Of a stretch of 5,444 bases of DNA, positions 1 to 4,471 are shown in pieces. The DNA lies in the NCBI GenBank assembly GCA_021160785.1, contig JAGHBX010000097.1:1-5444 (forward strand), in the 5' to 3' direction. Made by a program: the position numbers and the translations under genes. Source of the DNA: Planctomycetota bacterium. Lineage in GTDB: Bacteria; Planctomycetota; Phycisphaerae; Sedimentisphaerales; Anaerohalosphaeraceae. Numbering within the stretch: the stretch's first letter is position 1; each line of letters starts with the position of its first letter. The notes below the pieces were generated by a model. It saw only the letters and a list, made by a program, of their open reading frames with translations. It ran no database searches and was not told the origin of the DNA.

Positions 1-243
1 GTCGAAGACCTTCCGCCGTCGTTGATTACACAGAGCGCCGCCGGAAATCCCCAGAGGTACGGCCAGATGAGTCTCAAGGAAGCGATGGGCAAGCCCGAAA
101 AAAACATCATACGCGCAGCGCTGGAAGCAAACAACTGGAACCGGCAGGAAACAGCCAAAGCCCTGCAGATCAACCGCACAACCCTCTATAAGAAAATGAA
201 GCGTTACGAACTGGAAGCAGAAGCCGCCCGCCTGGGATTATGA
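1..243 (+). CDS. C-terminal end of a sigma-54-dependent (NtrC-type) transcriptional regulator, 5' partial
   Basis: The reading frame is open from the first base of the window and ends at TGA 241-243, giving 80 visible residues; the start lies upstream. It begins with a V-E-D-LPPSL linker of the type that follows the AAA+ domain in NtrC-family enhancer-binding proteins. Residues about 27-70 then form a Fis-type DNA-binding domain: a helix ending I-I-R-A-A-L-E-A-N-N-W-N, then the helix-turn-helix NRQETAKALQINRTTLYKKMK. The final Leu-Tyr-Lys-Lys-Met-Lys recognition helix is typical of the family. Such proteins bind upstream enhancers and activate sigma-54 RNA polymerase by ATP hydrolysis. The receiver or sensor domain and the ATPase core are outside the window, so the signal it senses cannot be stated. 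A sigma-70-like promoter starts 78 nt downstream, so the next gene is probably a separate unit. Confidence 0.88.
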   Translation, partial: VEDLPPSLITQSAAGNPQRYGQMSLKEAMGKPEKNIIRAALEANNWNRQETAKALQINRTTLYKKMKRYELEAEAARLGL

Positions 244-321
244 TTCCATATCCGCCCTGCAATTATCCCGCAGGACCGCGATGCGCCTGTCCACAAAAAT
301 ACCGCCACGATCCGATTTGTC

Positions 322-350
322 TTGCAATCGCGCCCGGATCATGCTAAAAT
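322..350 (+). promoter_or_regulatory. Sigma-70-like promoter of the PEP-CTERM protein gene
   Basis: A -35 box TTGCAA (322-327) is followed after 17 bp by a -10 box TAAAAT (345-350), preceded by an extended -10 TG at 342-343. Transcription would begin near 357, leaving a leader of about 24 nt before ATG 381. This placement argues against the upstream in-frame TTG at 357 as the translation start. Prediction from consensus only. Confidence 0.6.
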
Positions 351-380
351 AAGATATTGGAATGTCAAAAGGATGATGAA

Positions 381-1184
381 ATGCGATGGGGCGTGTCCGT
401 TAAGACATTTGTTGCACCAGTCTTGTTCTTTGCCGCCCTCTGTGCGCCTGGATACGGTTACACCGTTTTATGGGACGTTTCCCACGGCGTGGCCGACGCC
501 GGTAACGGTGGAGGCTATCAGCCGAGCGGGCATTATTCCGACCTCGTAGATCTTCTTGAAAGCCCGGACAACGGTTTCACCGTAAATACCACCTCGTTAG
601 GCTTTACCGACAATAATCTCGCCGCCGCCGACATTGCCGTCGTCTGCGTCACAAGCGCCTATAACTCGCCCTACTCCACCGCCCAGACCGATCGCCTGGC
701 CGGTTTTGTCAATGCTGGCGGAGGTCTGCTCATCATGGGCGGCCATCCGTTCCTGCCCGGCGGCAACAGCAACGACTATATCCAACCCGTCGCCGACAAG
801 TTCGGCATTACCCTTGCCGCAAGCAGCGACACCTATTCGGGACTATACACCCCCGATGCGCTCGAGCACCCCGTATTCGCCGGCTTTGCGGCAACCGACA
901 GCATTTACATGCAGGCCGCAGGTGAGATAACCGTCGGCGAAAACGGTTTTGCCCTTGCCCAAAAGCCCCCAACCGGACAAATCTTCATCGCCGGCGTAAA
1001 TTACGGAACCGGCAGGGTGATCGCCTTAGGCGATTTCAACATGTTCTCCCAGGTGTCCAACACCTTCACCCAGGCCAATAACCCCGAATTCGCCCTGAAC
1101 ACCTTCAACTGGCTCGCCGTACCCGAACCGACAACAATCCTCCTCATGGCAACAGGCTTCGCCCTCCTGAGACACAGACGCTGA
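381..1184 (+). CDS. Secreted PEP-CTERM sorting-domain protein with a DUF4350/glutamine-amidotransferase-like fold
   Basis: The product is 267 aa. Start ATG 381 is preceded by AGGA (370-373) at 7-nt spacing and lies just downstream of a good promoter. Residues 1-26 are a Sec signal peptide: Arg2 and Lys8, then the hydrophobic run FVAPVLFFAALCA. Residues about 27-245 resemble the class I glutamine-amidotransferase-like domains of the DUF4350 type: a strand ending AADIAVVCVTS (81-92), then TDRLAGFVNAGGGLLIMGGH (103-122), FGITL (141-145), and GTGRVIALGDFN (209-220). No cysteine occupies a nucleophile position after the signal peptide, so enzymatic activity is unlikely; ligand or carbohydrate binding is only a guess. 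The C-terminus is a textbook PEP-CTERM tail: VPEP at 247-250, hydrophobic TTILLMATGFALL, then RHRR. Exosortases process such tails, so the mature protein is probably exported and attached to or released from the envelope. It appears monocistronic. Confidence 0.85.
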   Translation: MRWGVSVKTFVAPVLFFAALCAPGYGYTVLWDVSHGVADAGNGGGYQPSGHYSDLVDLLESPDNGFTVNTTSLGFTDNNLAAADIAVVCVTSAYNSPYSTAQTDRLAGFVNAGGGLLIMGGHPFLPGGNSNDYIQPVADKFGITLAASSDTYSGLYTPDALEHPVFAGFAATDSIYMQAAGEITVGENGFALAQKPPTGQIFIAGVNYGTGRVIALGDFNMFSQVSNTFTQANNPEFALNTFNWLAVPEPTTILLMATGFALLRHRR

Positions 1185-1194
1185 TCGTCTTTTT
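1176..1194 (+). terminator. Possible short intrinsic terminator at the end of the PEP-CTERM gene
   Basis: AGACG (1176-1180) pairs with CGTCT (1186-1190) across a 5-nt loop and is followed by more T residues (1191-1194, then TGGCTTTTGCCTTTTC). The stem overlaps the stop codon of the preceding gene. It has only 5 bp, so termination would be weak; the location between two genes that each have a promoter is the main support. Confidence 0.35.
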
Positions 1195-1204
1195 GGCTTT
1201 TGCC

Positions 1205-1232
1205 TTTTCATTTGCCGCCCATTGCTTATAAT
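1205..1232 (+). promoter_or_regulatory. Probable sigma-70-like promoter of the YhaM-like gene
   Basis: A perfect -10 box TATAAT lies at 1227-1232. A weaker -35 candidate TTTTCA (1205-1210) sits 16 bp upstream. The transcription start would be near 1239, giving a leader of about 42 nt before ATG 1281. The -10 box is convincing and the -35 box much less so. Confidence 0.5.
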
Positions 1233-1280
1233 GCCCTCTCGTAACTTGATCGACCAGTATAAGAATATTACGGAGATGAG

Positions 1281-2255
1281 ATGGCGCATTTGTTTATCAA
1301 GGATATCAAGCCGGGCATGCAGTTAAATGAGACCTACATGGTAACCCAGCCGGTTTTGCGTAATACCACGCGGGGCGACCTGTACATTGCAATGTACCTC
1401 TCCGACCGCACAGGCAAGGTCAATGCTCGCATGTGGCAGGCGACGCAGGCGATCTACAGCAGCCTCCCCAGTGAAGGCTTTGTCCAGATACGCGGCAAAA
1501 GCGAACTTTATCAAAACGCGATGCAACTTGTAATCAATGACGTCGTCGTTGTTGACGCCGACAAGGTGGAACTGGCCGATTACATGCCGCGGACCGACAA
1601 GGATATCGCACAGATGTTCACCGAACTGAAGGCGATGCTCGAACTCATAAGTCACGCCGGGATAAAAGCCCTTGTAGCCGAGTTTCTCGCCGACACGGAC
1701 CTGATGCGACAGTTCTGCACCGCGCCGGCGGCCATGGGCATGCACCATGCTTACCTCGGCGGACTTCTCGAACACACACATTCGATGATGAAGGTTACAA
1801 CATCGATACTTCCTCACTATCCGAAGCTGCAGGCAGACCTCGTCCTGGCTGCGATTTTCCTGCACGACATCGCAAAGACGACCGAGCTTTCATACAAAAT
1901 GGGCTTTTCGTATACCGACTCAGGCCAACTCCTGGGGCATATCGTGTTAGGCGTCGAGATGATTAACGACAAGGCCGCCGAAATCGCGCAAAAAGGCACG
2001 CCCATCGATCAGGATGTGCTCGACAATCTCCTCCATATCATTGTAAGCCACCACGGCTGCTATGAGTTTGGCTCACCCAAGCTGCCCGCCACCGCCGAAG
2101 CCTTTATTGTCAACTATATCGATGACCTCGACGCCAAGATGAACCAGGTCACAAACCTCATCGACAACGACCCCGGCAACACCAACTGGACCGCCTATCA
2201 AAGAGCGTTGGAGACCAGGCTCTACAGGCCAAGGCCTTTGTCGCAGGATCAGTAG
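1281..2255 (+). CDS. yhaM: YhaM-like 3'-5' exoribonuclease (OB-fold plus HD domain)
   Basis: The product is 324 aa, close to the roughly 315-330 aa usual for the YhaM/CBF1 family. ATG 1281 has GGAG (1272-1275) 5 nt upstream. Residues about 1-95 form an OB-fold: IKPGMQLNETYMV, then LYIAMYLSDRTGKVNARMWQ (34-53), FVQIRGKSELYQNAMQLVI (67-85). Residues about 150-290 form an HD metal-binding domain with the expected ligands: GGLLEHTHSM (His165), FLHDIAK with the HD pair His195-Asp196, GHIVLG (His220), SHHG (His257-His258), and IDDLDAKM near 280-287. Family members degrade RNA, and in some reports single-stranded DNA, from the 3' end in the cytoplasm using Mn2+ or Mg2+. The acidic/polar C-terminus SQDQ is unremarkable. 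All metal ligands appear intact, so an active enzyme is expected. It is transcribed from its own promoter and has no obvious functional partner nearby. The gene symbol is by family resemblance only. Confidence 0.9.
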   Translation: MAHLFIKDIKPGMQLNETYMVTQPVLRNTTRGDLYIAMYLSDRTGKVNARMWQATQAIYSSLPSEGFVQIRGKSELYQNAMQLVINDVVVVDADKVELADYMPRTDKDIAQMFTELKAMLELISHAGIKALVAEFLADTDLMRQFCTAPAAMGMHHAYLGGLLEHTHSMMKVTTSILPHYPKLQADLVLAAIFLHDIAKTTELSYKMGFSYTDSGQLLGHIVLGVEMINDKAAEIAQKGTPIDQDVLDNLLHIIVSHHGCYEFGSPKLPATAEAFIVNYIDDLDAKMNQVTNLIDNDPGNTNWTAYQRALETRLYRPRPLSQDQ

Positions 2256-2302
2256 AGAGACGGCGCCAAGGGAGGATTACTGCCGTATGGTTTGCCCCAA
2301 AC

Positions 2303-2333
2303 GCCCCCCTTCGCGGTTCAGGATGCCGGGGGC
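2303..2333. other. GC-rich inverted repeat in the gene-free stretch after the YhaM-like gene
   Basis: GCCCCC (2303-2308) can pair with GGGGGC (2328-2333) over a 19-nt loop. There is no T-run after it, so it is not a classical terminator, and it matches no riboswitch consensus that I recognise. The surrounding 2256-2425 stretch has no convincing reading frame; besides this stem it contains only the palindrome at 2384-2395. Confidence 0.35.
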
Positions 2334-2383
2334 CGCCATAAGCCTTTCAAAGTAAAGCACTTATGTTTCCGAGGGAGAAGGTG

Positions 2384-2405
2384 CGGGCATGCCCGATATT
2401 TTTTT
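2384..2405 (+). terminator. Palindrome plus T-run, possible terminator of the YhaM-like gene
   Basis: The 12-bp perfect palindrome CGGGCATGCCCG (2384-2395) can fold as a 4-bp GC stem with a CATG loop and is followed by ATA and seven T residues (2399-2405). It sits 128 nt after the YhaM-like stop and 20 nt before the next -35 box. The stem is short, so it could instead be a protein-binding dyad. Confidence 0.4.
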
Positions 2406-2425
2406 AATTTTTCATGGGATTTTTG

Positions 2426-2454
2426 TTGCATTCTAATGCATATGGTGATATATT
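2426..2454 (+). promoter_or_regulatory. Strong promoter candidate for the small helix-turn-helix gene
   Basis: A -35 box TTGCAT (2426-2431), a 17-bp spacer and a -10 box TATATT (2449-2454) are seen, with an extended -10 TG at 2446-2447. Transcription would start near 2461. The in-frame ATG at 2455 would then be upstream of the transcript, which moves the likely start codon to 2482. The promoter is overlaid by the dyads listed separately, which suggests tight regulation. Confidence 0.6.
2427..2440. promoter_or_regulatory. Inverted repeat over the -35 box (TGCATT-2-AATGCA)
   Basis: TGCATT (2427-2432) and AATGCA (2435-2440) are perfect inverted repeats separated by CT. The dyad covers the -35 box and ends inside the first CATATG site. 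It is a plausible repressor-binding site; the protein that binds it is unknown. Confidence 0.4.
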
Positions 2455-2484
2455 ATGACATATGAAGGAGCTTGGTGGCATATG
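2439..2484. promoter_or_regulatory. Array of three CATATG palindromes at exact 20-bp spacing, probable operator
   Basis: CATATG occurs at 2439-2444, 2459-2464 and 2479-2484, each start exactly 20 bp from the previous one, about two helical turns. The outer two are extended to an inverted pair, TGCATATG (2437-2444) and CATATGCA (2479-2486). The first lies in the promoter spacer, the second at the predicted transcription start and the third overlaps the predicted start codon. The helix-turn-helix protein encoded immediately downstream is the natural candidate to bind it, but that link is inference. Confidence 0.5.
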
Positions 2485-2685
2485 CAGTTAATGTCGATTG
2501 AAGATTTGGCGGTCTACTTAGGCGATTCGAAGCGGACCATATACAAGTACATCGCCACCGGAGACTGTCCGCCTTACATGAGAATAAGCGCAAAGAACAT
2601 CAAATTCGACCGTGCCGACGTAGATGCCTGGCTCGAATCAAAAAAAGTCGTTCCACAGCAAAAGAACAGAAACGATGATACCTGA
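2482..2685 (+). CDS. Small excisionase/MerR-like helix-turn-helix DNA-binding protein
   Basis: The chosen start, ATG 2482, gives 67 aa; it has AAGGAG (2465-2470) 11 nt upstream. An in-frame ATG at 2455 would add nine residues but lies in the promoter -10 region, and ATG 2491 is also possible. Residues about 4-54 match the winged helix-turn-helix of the excisionase family (HTH_17, AlpA/Xis-like): SIEDLAVYLGDSKRTIYKYI is the helix-turn-helix, ISAKNIKFDRADVDAWL is the wing with the conserved R/K-F-x-x-x-D-V-x-x-W-L ending. The last 13 residues are a charged, probably disordered tail (KKVVPQQKNRNDDT). Such proteins bind DNA as cofactors of recombinases or as small regulators. No integrase or other phage gene is visible in this window, so a regulator role is at least as likely as excision. 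The operator-like array at its own promoter suggests autoregulation. Confidence 0.75.
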   Translation: MQLMSIEDLAVYLGDSKRTIYKYIATGDCPPYMRISAKNIKFDRADVDAWLESKKVVPQQKNRNDDT

Positions 2686-2710
2686 CGTTTCGGCAGTTTA
2701 AGCGTAGATT
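2682..2710 (+). promoter_or_regulatory. Weak promoter candidate for the small membrane protein gene
   Basis: CTGACG (2682-2687) and TAGATT (2705-2710) are separated by 17 bp and each match four of six consensus positions. The transcription start would be near 2717, ahead of the GGAG ribosome-binding site. Co-transcription with the helix-turn-helix gene, whose stop is 52 nt before the next start, is an equal alternative. Confidence 0.2.
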
Positions 2711-2737
2711 AATGTTCAGAATTGCAGGAGAGATTGA

Positions 2738-2950
2738 ATGAATACTGAAATACTCGCTTTTGGGGCACCGGGGGGATTGGAGTTAATCATCGTCAGCGTG
2801 CTTTTCATCATCACCTGGATCTTGCCGATTGCGGTGGTGATCTACGTCATCAGACTGCTTATCAAAAACAAGCAGGAGAACCAGCGACTGCGGCTGGAAG
2901 TGGGCAAACTCGCCGACGAACTCCAACGGATGCGAAAGCAGAATGAGTGA
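2738..2950 (+). CDS. Small single-span membrane protein with coiled-coil tail (PspB-like layout)
   Basis: The product is 70 aa. ATG 2738 is preceded by GGAG (2727-2730) at 7-nt spacing, which supports a real gene. Residues about 14-42 form one long hydrophobic segment (LELIIVSVLFIITWILPIAV and onward), followed by KNKQ and a charged region, residues 44-70, with heptad-like Leu/Val spacing (NQRLRLEVGKLADELQRMRK), probably a cytoplasmic coiled coil. The layout and the QRL...LADE..RMR pattern recall the phage-shock protein PspB, a membrane partner of PspC and PspA. The likeness is short and no psp gene is adjacent, so function is unassigned. The opening GGLELIIV also faintly recalls TatA, but the FG hinge and amphipathic helix of TatA are absent. 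It may share a transcript with the helix-turn-helix gene upstream. Confidence 0.7.
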   Translation: MNTEILAFGAPGGLELIIVSVLFIITWILPIAVVIYVIRLLIKNKQENQRLRLEVGKLADELQRMRKQNE

Positions 2951-2991
2951 GCCGTCGAGACATTATGAAATCCGCATGGTTGGCTTTGGGC

Positions 2992-3019
2992 TTGATATTT
3001 GGATGGCGTTGCATATAAT
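2992..3019 (+). promoter_or_regulatory. Near-consensus sigma-70-like promoter ahead of the phosphofructokinase gene
   Basis: TTGATA (2992-2997) and TATAAT (3014-3019) are separated by 16 bp, the best -35/-10 pair in the window. Transcription would begin near 3026 and run through the inverted-repeat element at 3041-3172 into the phosphofructokinase gene, giving a leader of about 180 nt. No good promoter was seen between the element and ATG 3206. Confidence 0.6.
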
Positions 3020-3040
3020 CGTATGGCGATATGTGATCGG

Positions 3041-3172
3041 TAATTAGTATCTGTTGCGGAAAGCAACATTTGTCATTCCCGCGAAAGCGGGAATCCAGAG
3101 CGAATAGTCTGGATCCCCGCTTTCGCGGGGATGACATCGAGCGTTTTTTCTTTCCGCAACAAGAACTAATTA
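3041..3172. mobile_element. MITE-like element with 23-bp terminal inverted repeats
   Basis: The left end (3041-3063) and right end (3150-3172) are inverted repeats that agree at 20 of 23 positions; the three mismatches are adjacent, at repeat positions 9-11. Both ends start with TAATTAG and share the inner block TGTTGCGGAAAG. The 132-bp element encodes no protein and encloses the large palindrome at 3071-3136. Because TAATTA is itself palindromic, a target-site duplication (TA, or all of TAATTA) cannot be told apart from the repeat. The structure fits a non-autonomous miniature transposable element mobilised by a transposase elsewhere, perhaps one that duplicates TA; that family assignment is a guess. 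It lies between a promoter and the phosphofructokinase start. Confidence 0.55.
3071..3136. repeat. Large nested palindrome with dRS3-like arms
   Basis: Two 28-bp arms, 3071-3098 and 3109-3136, are inverted repeats with two differences, separated by a 10-nt loop. Each arm is itself a hairpin: the left has ATTCCC (3075-3080), eight bases and GGGAAT (3089-3094), closing a GAAA tetraloop; the right has ATCCCC, eight bases and GGGGAT (3113-3132). The left arm fits the ATTCCC-N8-GGGAAT pattern of neisserial dRS3 repeats and the CCCGCGAAAGCGGG palindromes dispersed in many bacterial genomes. A T6 run (3144-3149) follows 7 nt after the right arm, so partial transcription termination is possible. Confidence 0.8.
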
Positions 3173-3205
3173 AGAATACTGTAAATTATCAGGAAGGGTT
3201 TTTGA

Positions 3206-4402
3206 ATGGCTAATGCGATTGTCAGCCAGTCGGGCGGGCCCACGGGCGTTATCAACGCGTCCCTGGTCGGCGTAATTGAAGAAGTGTGCAAACACAAGGA
3301 GATCGACCGCCTCTACGGGGGTTTGCATGCCGTCGCGGGCATCGTCAAGGAAGATTTCATCGATCTGAAGAAACTCCCCATCGACACACTTGAGCGGGTC
3401 GCCGGGTCGCCGTCGTCGTCGCTGGGTTCCAGCCGGGATAAACCGGACGACGAGTATTGCGCCCGCATCCTTGCAGTCCTCAAGAAACGCGATATCCGCT
3501 ATTTTTACTATATCGGCGGCAACGACTCGGCCAACACCTGCTACATCATCAACAACATGGCGGAAAGAGAAGGCTTCCAGCTCCGGGCGTTCCACGTGCC
3601 AAAGACCGTGGATAACGACCTGCTGGTGACCGATCACTGTCCCGGCTTCGGTACGGCCGGAAAATTTGTAGCCTGTGCACTGATGGGCGACGACCTGGAT
3701 AACCGCGCCCTTGCCGGGGTCAAAATCGACGTAATCATGGGCAGACACGCCGGTTTCCTCACGGGTGCTTCGGTATTGGGCAAACAAAGAGACGACGACG
3801 GACCGCACCTGGTCTACATACCAGAAAGACCGTTTACAATGGAAAAGTTCCTCGCCGATGTCGATGGCGTCTTCAAGAAATTAGGTCGCTGCGTCATCGC
3901 CGTCAGCGAAGGCGTTAGCCAACCGGACGGCAAAACCTATGCCGAGGTCCTCGCCGAAGACGCCGAACGCGACGCACACGGCAATGTTCAGCTTTCCGGA
4001 ACCGGCGCCTTGGCCGATTACCTCGCCGGACAGATCAAGAGCAACCTCGGTGTCAGCCGGGTCCGCGCCGACACGTTCGGTTATCTGCAGAGAAGCTTTG
4101 CCGGATTGCAGTCGGAAACGGATGTCGACGAGGCACGTCGATGCGGACGACAGGCGGTGCTCTACTCGATGAAGGAAGACAACGGTTCGGTCGCGATAAA
4201 ACGCCTTGGCAACGGCGCCGACTACGCCGTCGAACTGTTCAGGACCAACCTCAGCGAGGTCGCCGAACACACCAAGAGCGTACCCGATGAGTTCATAAAC
4301 GCCGACGGCAACGGCATGACCGACGCCTTCATCGAATACGCAATGCCGCTGGTCGGGCAACTGCCCAAAACCGAATACATCGGCAATTACCCAAAGGCAT
4401 GA
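3206..4402 (+). CDS. pfp: 6-phosphofructokinase, probably pyrophosphate-dependent (TP0108-like type)
   Basis: The product is 398 aa, close to the 400-420 aa of the group with an SGGPT-x-VINAS N-terminus. ATG 3206 is preceded by GGAAGGG (3192-3198) at 7-nt spacing. It phosphorylates fructose 6-phosphate to fructose 1,6-bisphosphate in the cytoplasm. Visible motifs are QSGGPTGVINASL (8-20, phosphoryl-donor loop), YIGGNDSANT (102-111), PKTVDND (132-138, with the catalytic Asp136) and MGRHAGFL (178-185, substrate binding). Asp107 sits where ATP-dependent E. coli PfkA has Gly104, and Lys133 where PfkA has Gly124. This pair is the known signature of pyrophosphate use and would make the reaction reversible (EC 2.7.1.90). 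Asn106 replaces the Asp of the usual GGDD motif. The promoter lies upstream of a MITE-like element, and pyruvate kinase follows after a terminator. ATP use cannot be ruled out from sequence alone. Confidence 0.92.
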   Translation: MANAIVSQSGGPTGVINASLVGVIEEVCKHKEIDRLYGGLHAVAGIVKEDFIDLKKLPIDTLERVAGSPSSSLGSSRDKPDDEYCARILAVLKKRDIRYFYYIGGNDSANTCYIINNMAEREGFQLRAFHVPKTVDNDLLVTDHCPGFGTAGKFVACALMGDDLDNRALAGVKIDVIMGRHAGFLTGASVLGKQRDDDGPHLVYIPERPFTMEKFLADVDGVFKKLGRCVIAVSEGVSQPDGKTYAEVLAEDAERDAHGNVQLSGTGALADYLAGQIKSNLGVSRVRADTFGYLQRSFAGLQSETDVDEARRCGRQAVLYSMKEDNGSVAIKRLGNGADYAVELFRTNLSEVAEHTKSVPDEFINADGNGMTDAFIEYAMPLVGQLPKTEYIGNYPKA

Positions 4403-4412
4403 GAAAACGTAG

Positions 4413-4440
4413 GGGCAGGCCCGTGTGCCTGCCCTTTTTT
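4413..4440 (+). terminator. Strong intrinsic terminator between phosphofructokinase and pyruvate kinase
   Basis: GGGCAGGC (4413-4420) pairs perfectly with GCCTGCCC (4427-4434) over a 6-nt loop and is followed directly by T6 (4435-4440). It starts 10 nt after the phosphofructokinase stop. The sequence around it (GTAGGGGCAGGCCCGTGTGC) also resembles palindromes that are dispersed in many genomes, so it may be a repeat serving as a terminator. Confidence 0.85.
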
Positions 4441-4471
4441 CGCCACCCGGAGCGTAGACAGGCGATTTGCA

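Noticed and set aside
256..274. CCTGC/GCAGG hairpin after the sigma-54 regulator gene
   Set aside because: The stem has 5 bp with a 9-nt loop and no T-run follows, so it is not a credible terminator.
357..383. In-frame TTG at 357 as the start of the PEP-CTERM protein gene
   Set aside because: It lies at the predicted transcription start, has no ribosome-binding site and would put eight polar residues before the signal peptide; ATG 381 has AGGA at 7 nt.
432..446. Lipobox at Cys21 of the PEP-CTERM protein
   Set aside because: The residues before Cys21 are A-A-L, not the L-A-G/A-type lipobox, and the protein already has a C-terminal sorting signal.
2455..2484. ATG 2455 as the start of the helix-turn-helix gene
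   Set aside because: It overlaps the end of the predicted -10 region and lacks a ribosome-binding site; ATG 2482 has AAGGAG upstream.
2439..2484. CRISPR-like or iteron-type repeat array
   Set aside because: The repeated unit is only 6 bp with 14-bp unique spacers and three copies; it is confined to one promoter, which fits an operator better than a CRISPR or origin.
2738..2950. TatA-like protein
   Set aside because: It lacks the FG hinge and amphipathic helix of TatA; the hydrophobic segment is too long and is followed directly by a coiled coil.
3012..3033. Further CATATG-like operator sites (CATATA, GATATG) near the phosphofructokinase promoter
   Set aside because: The matches are imperfect and 16 bp apart, so they do not repeat the 20-bp pattern seen at 2439-2484.
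3170..3808. Minus-strand open frame opposite the phosphofructokinase gene
   Set aside because: It is a shadow of a highly conserved coding region and shows no recognisable domain; the + strand frame has all the family motifs.
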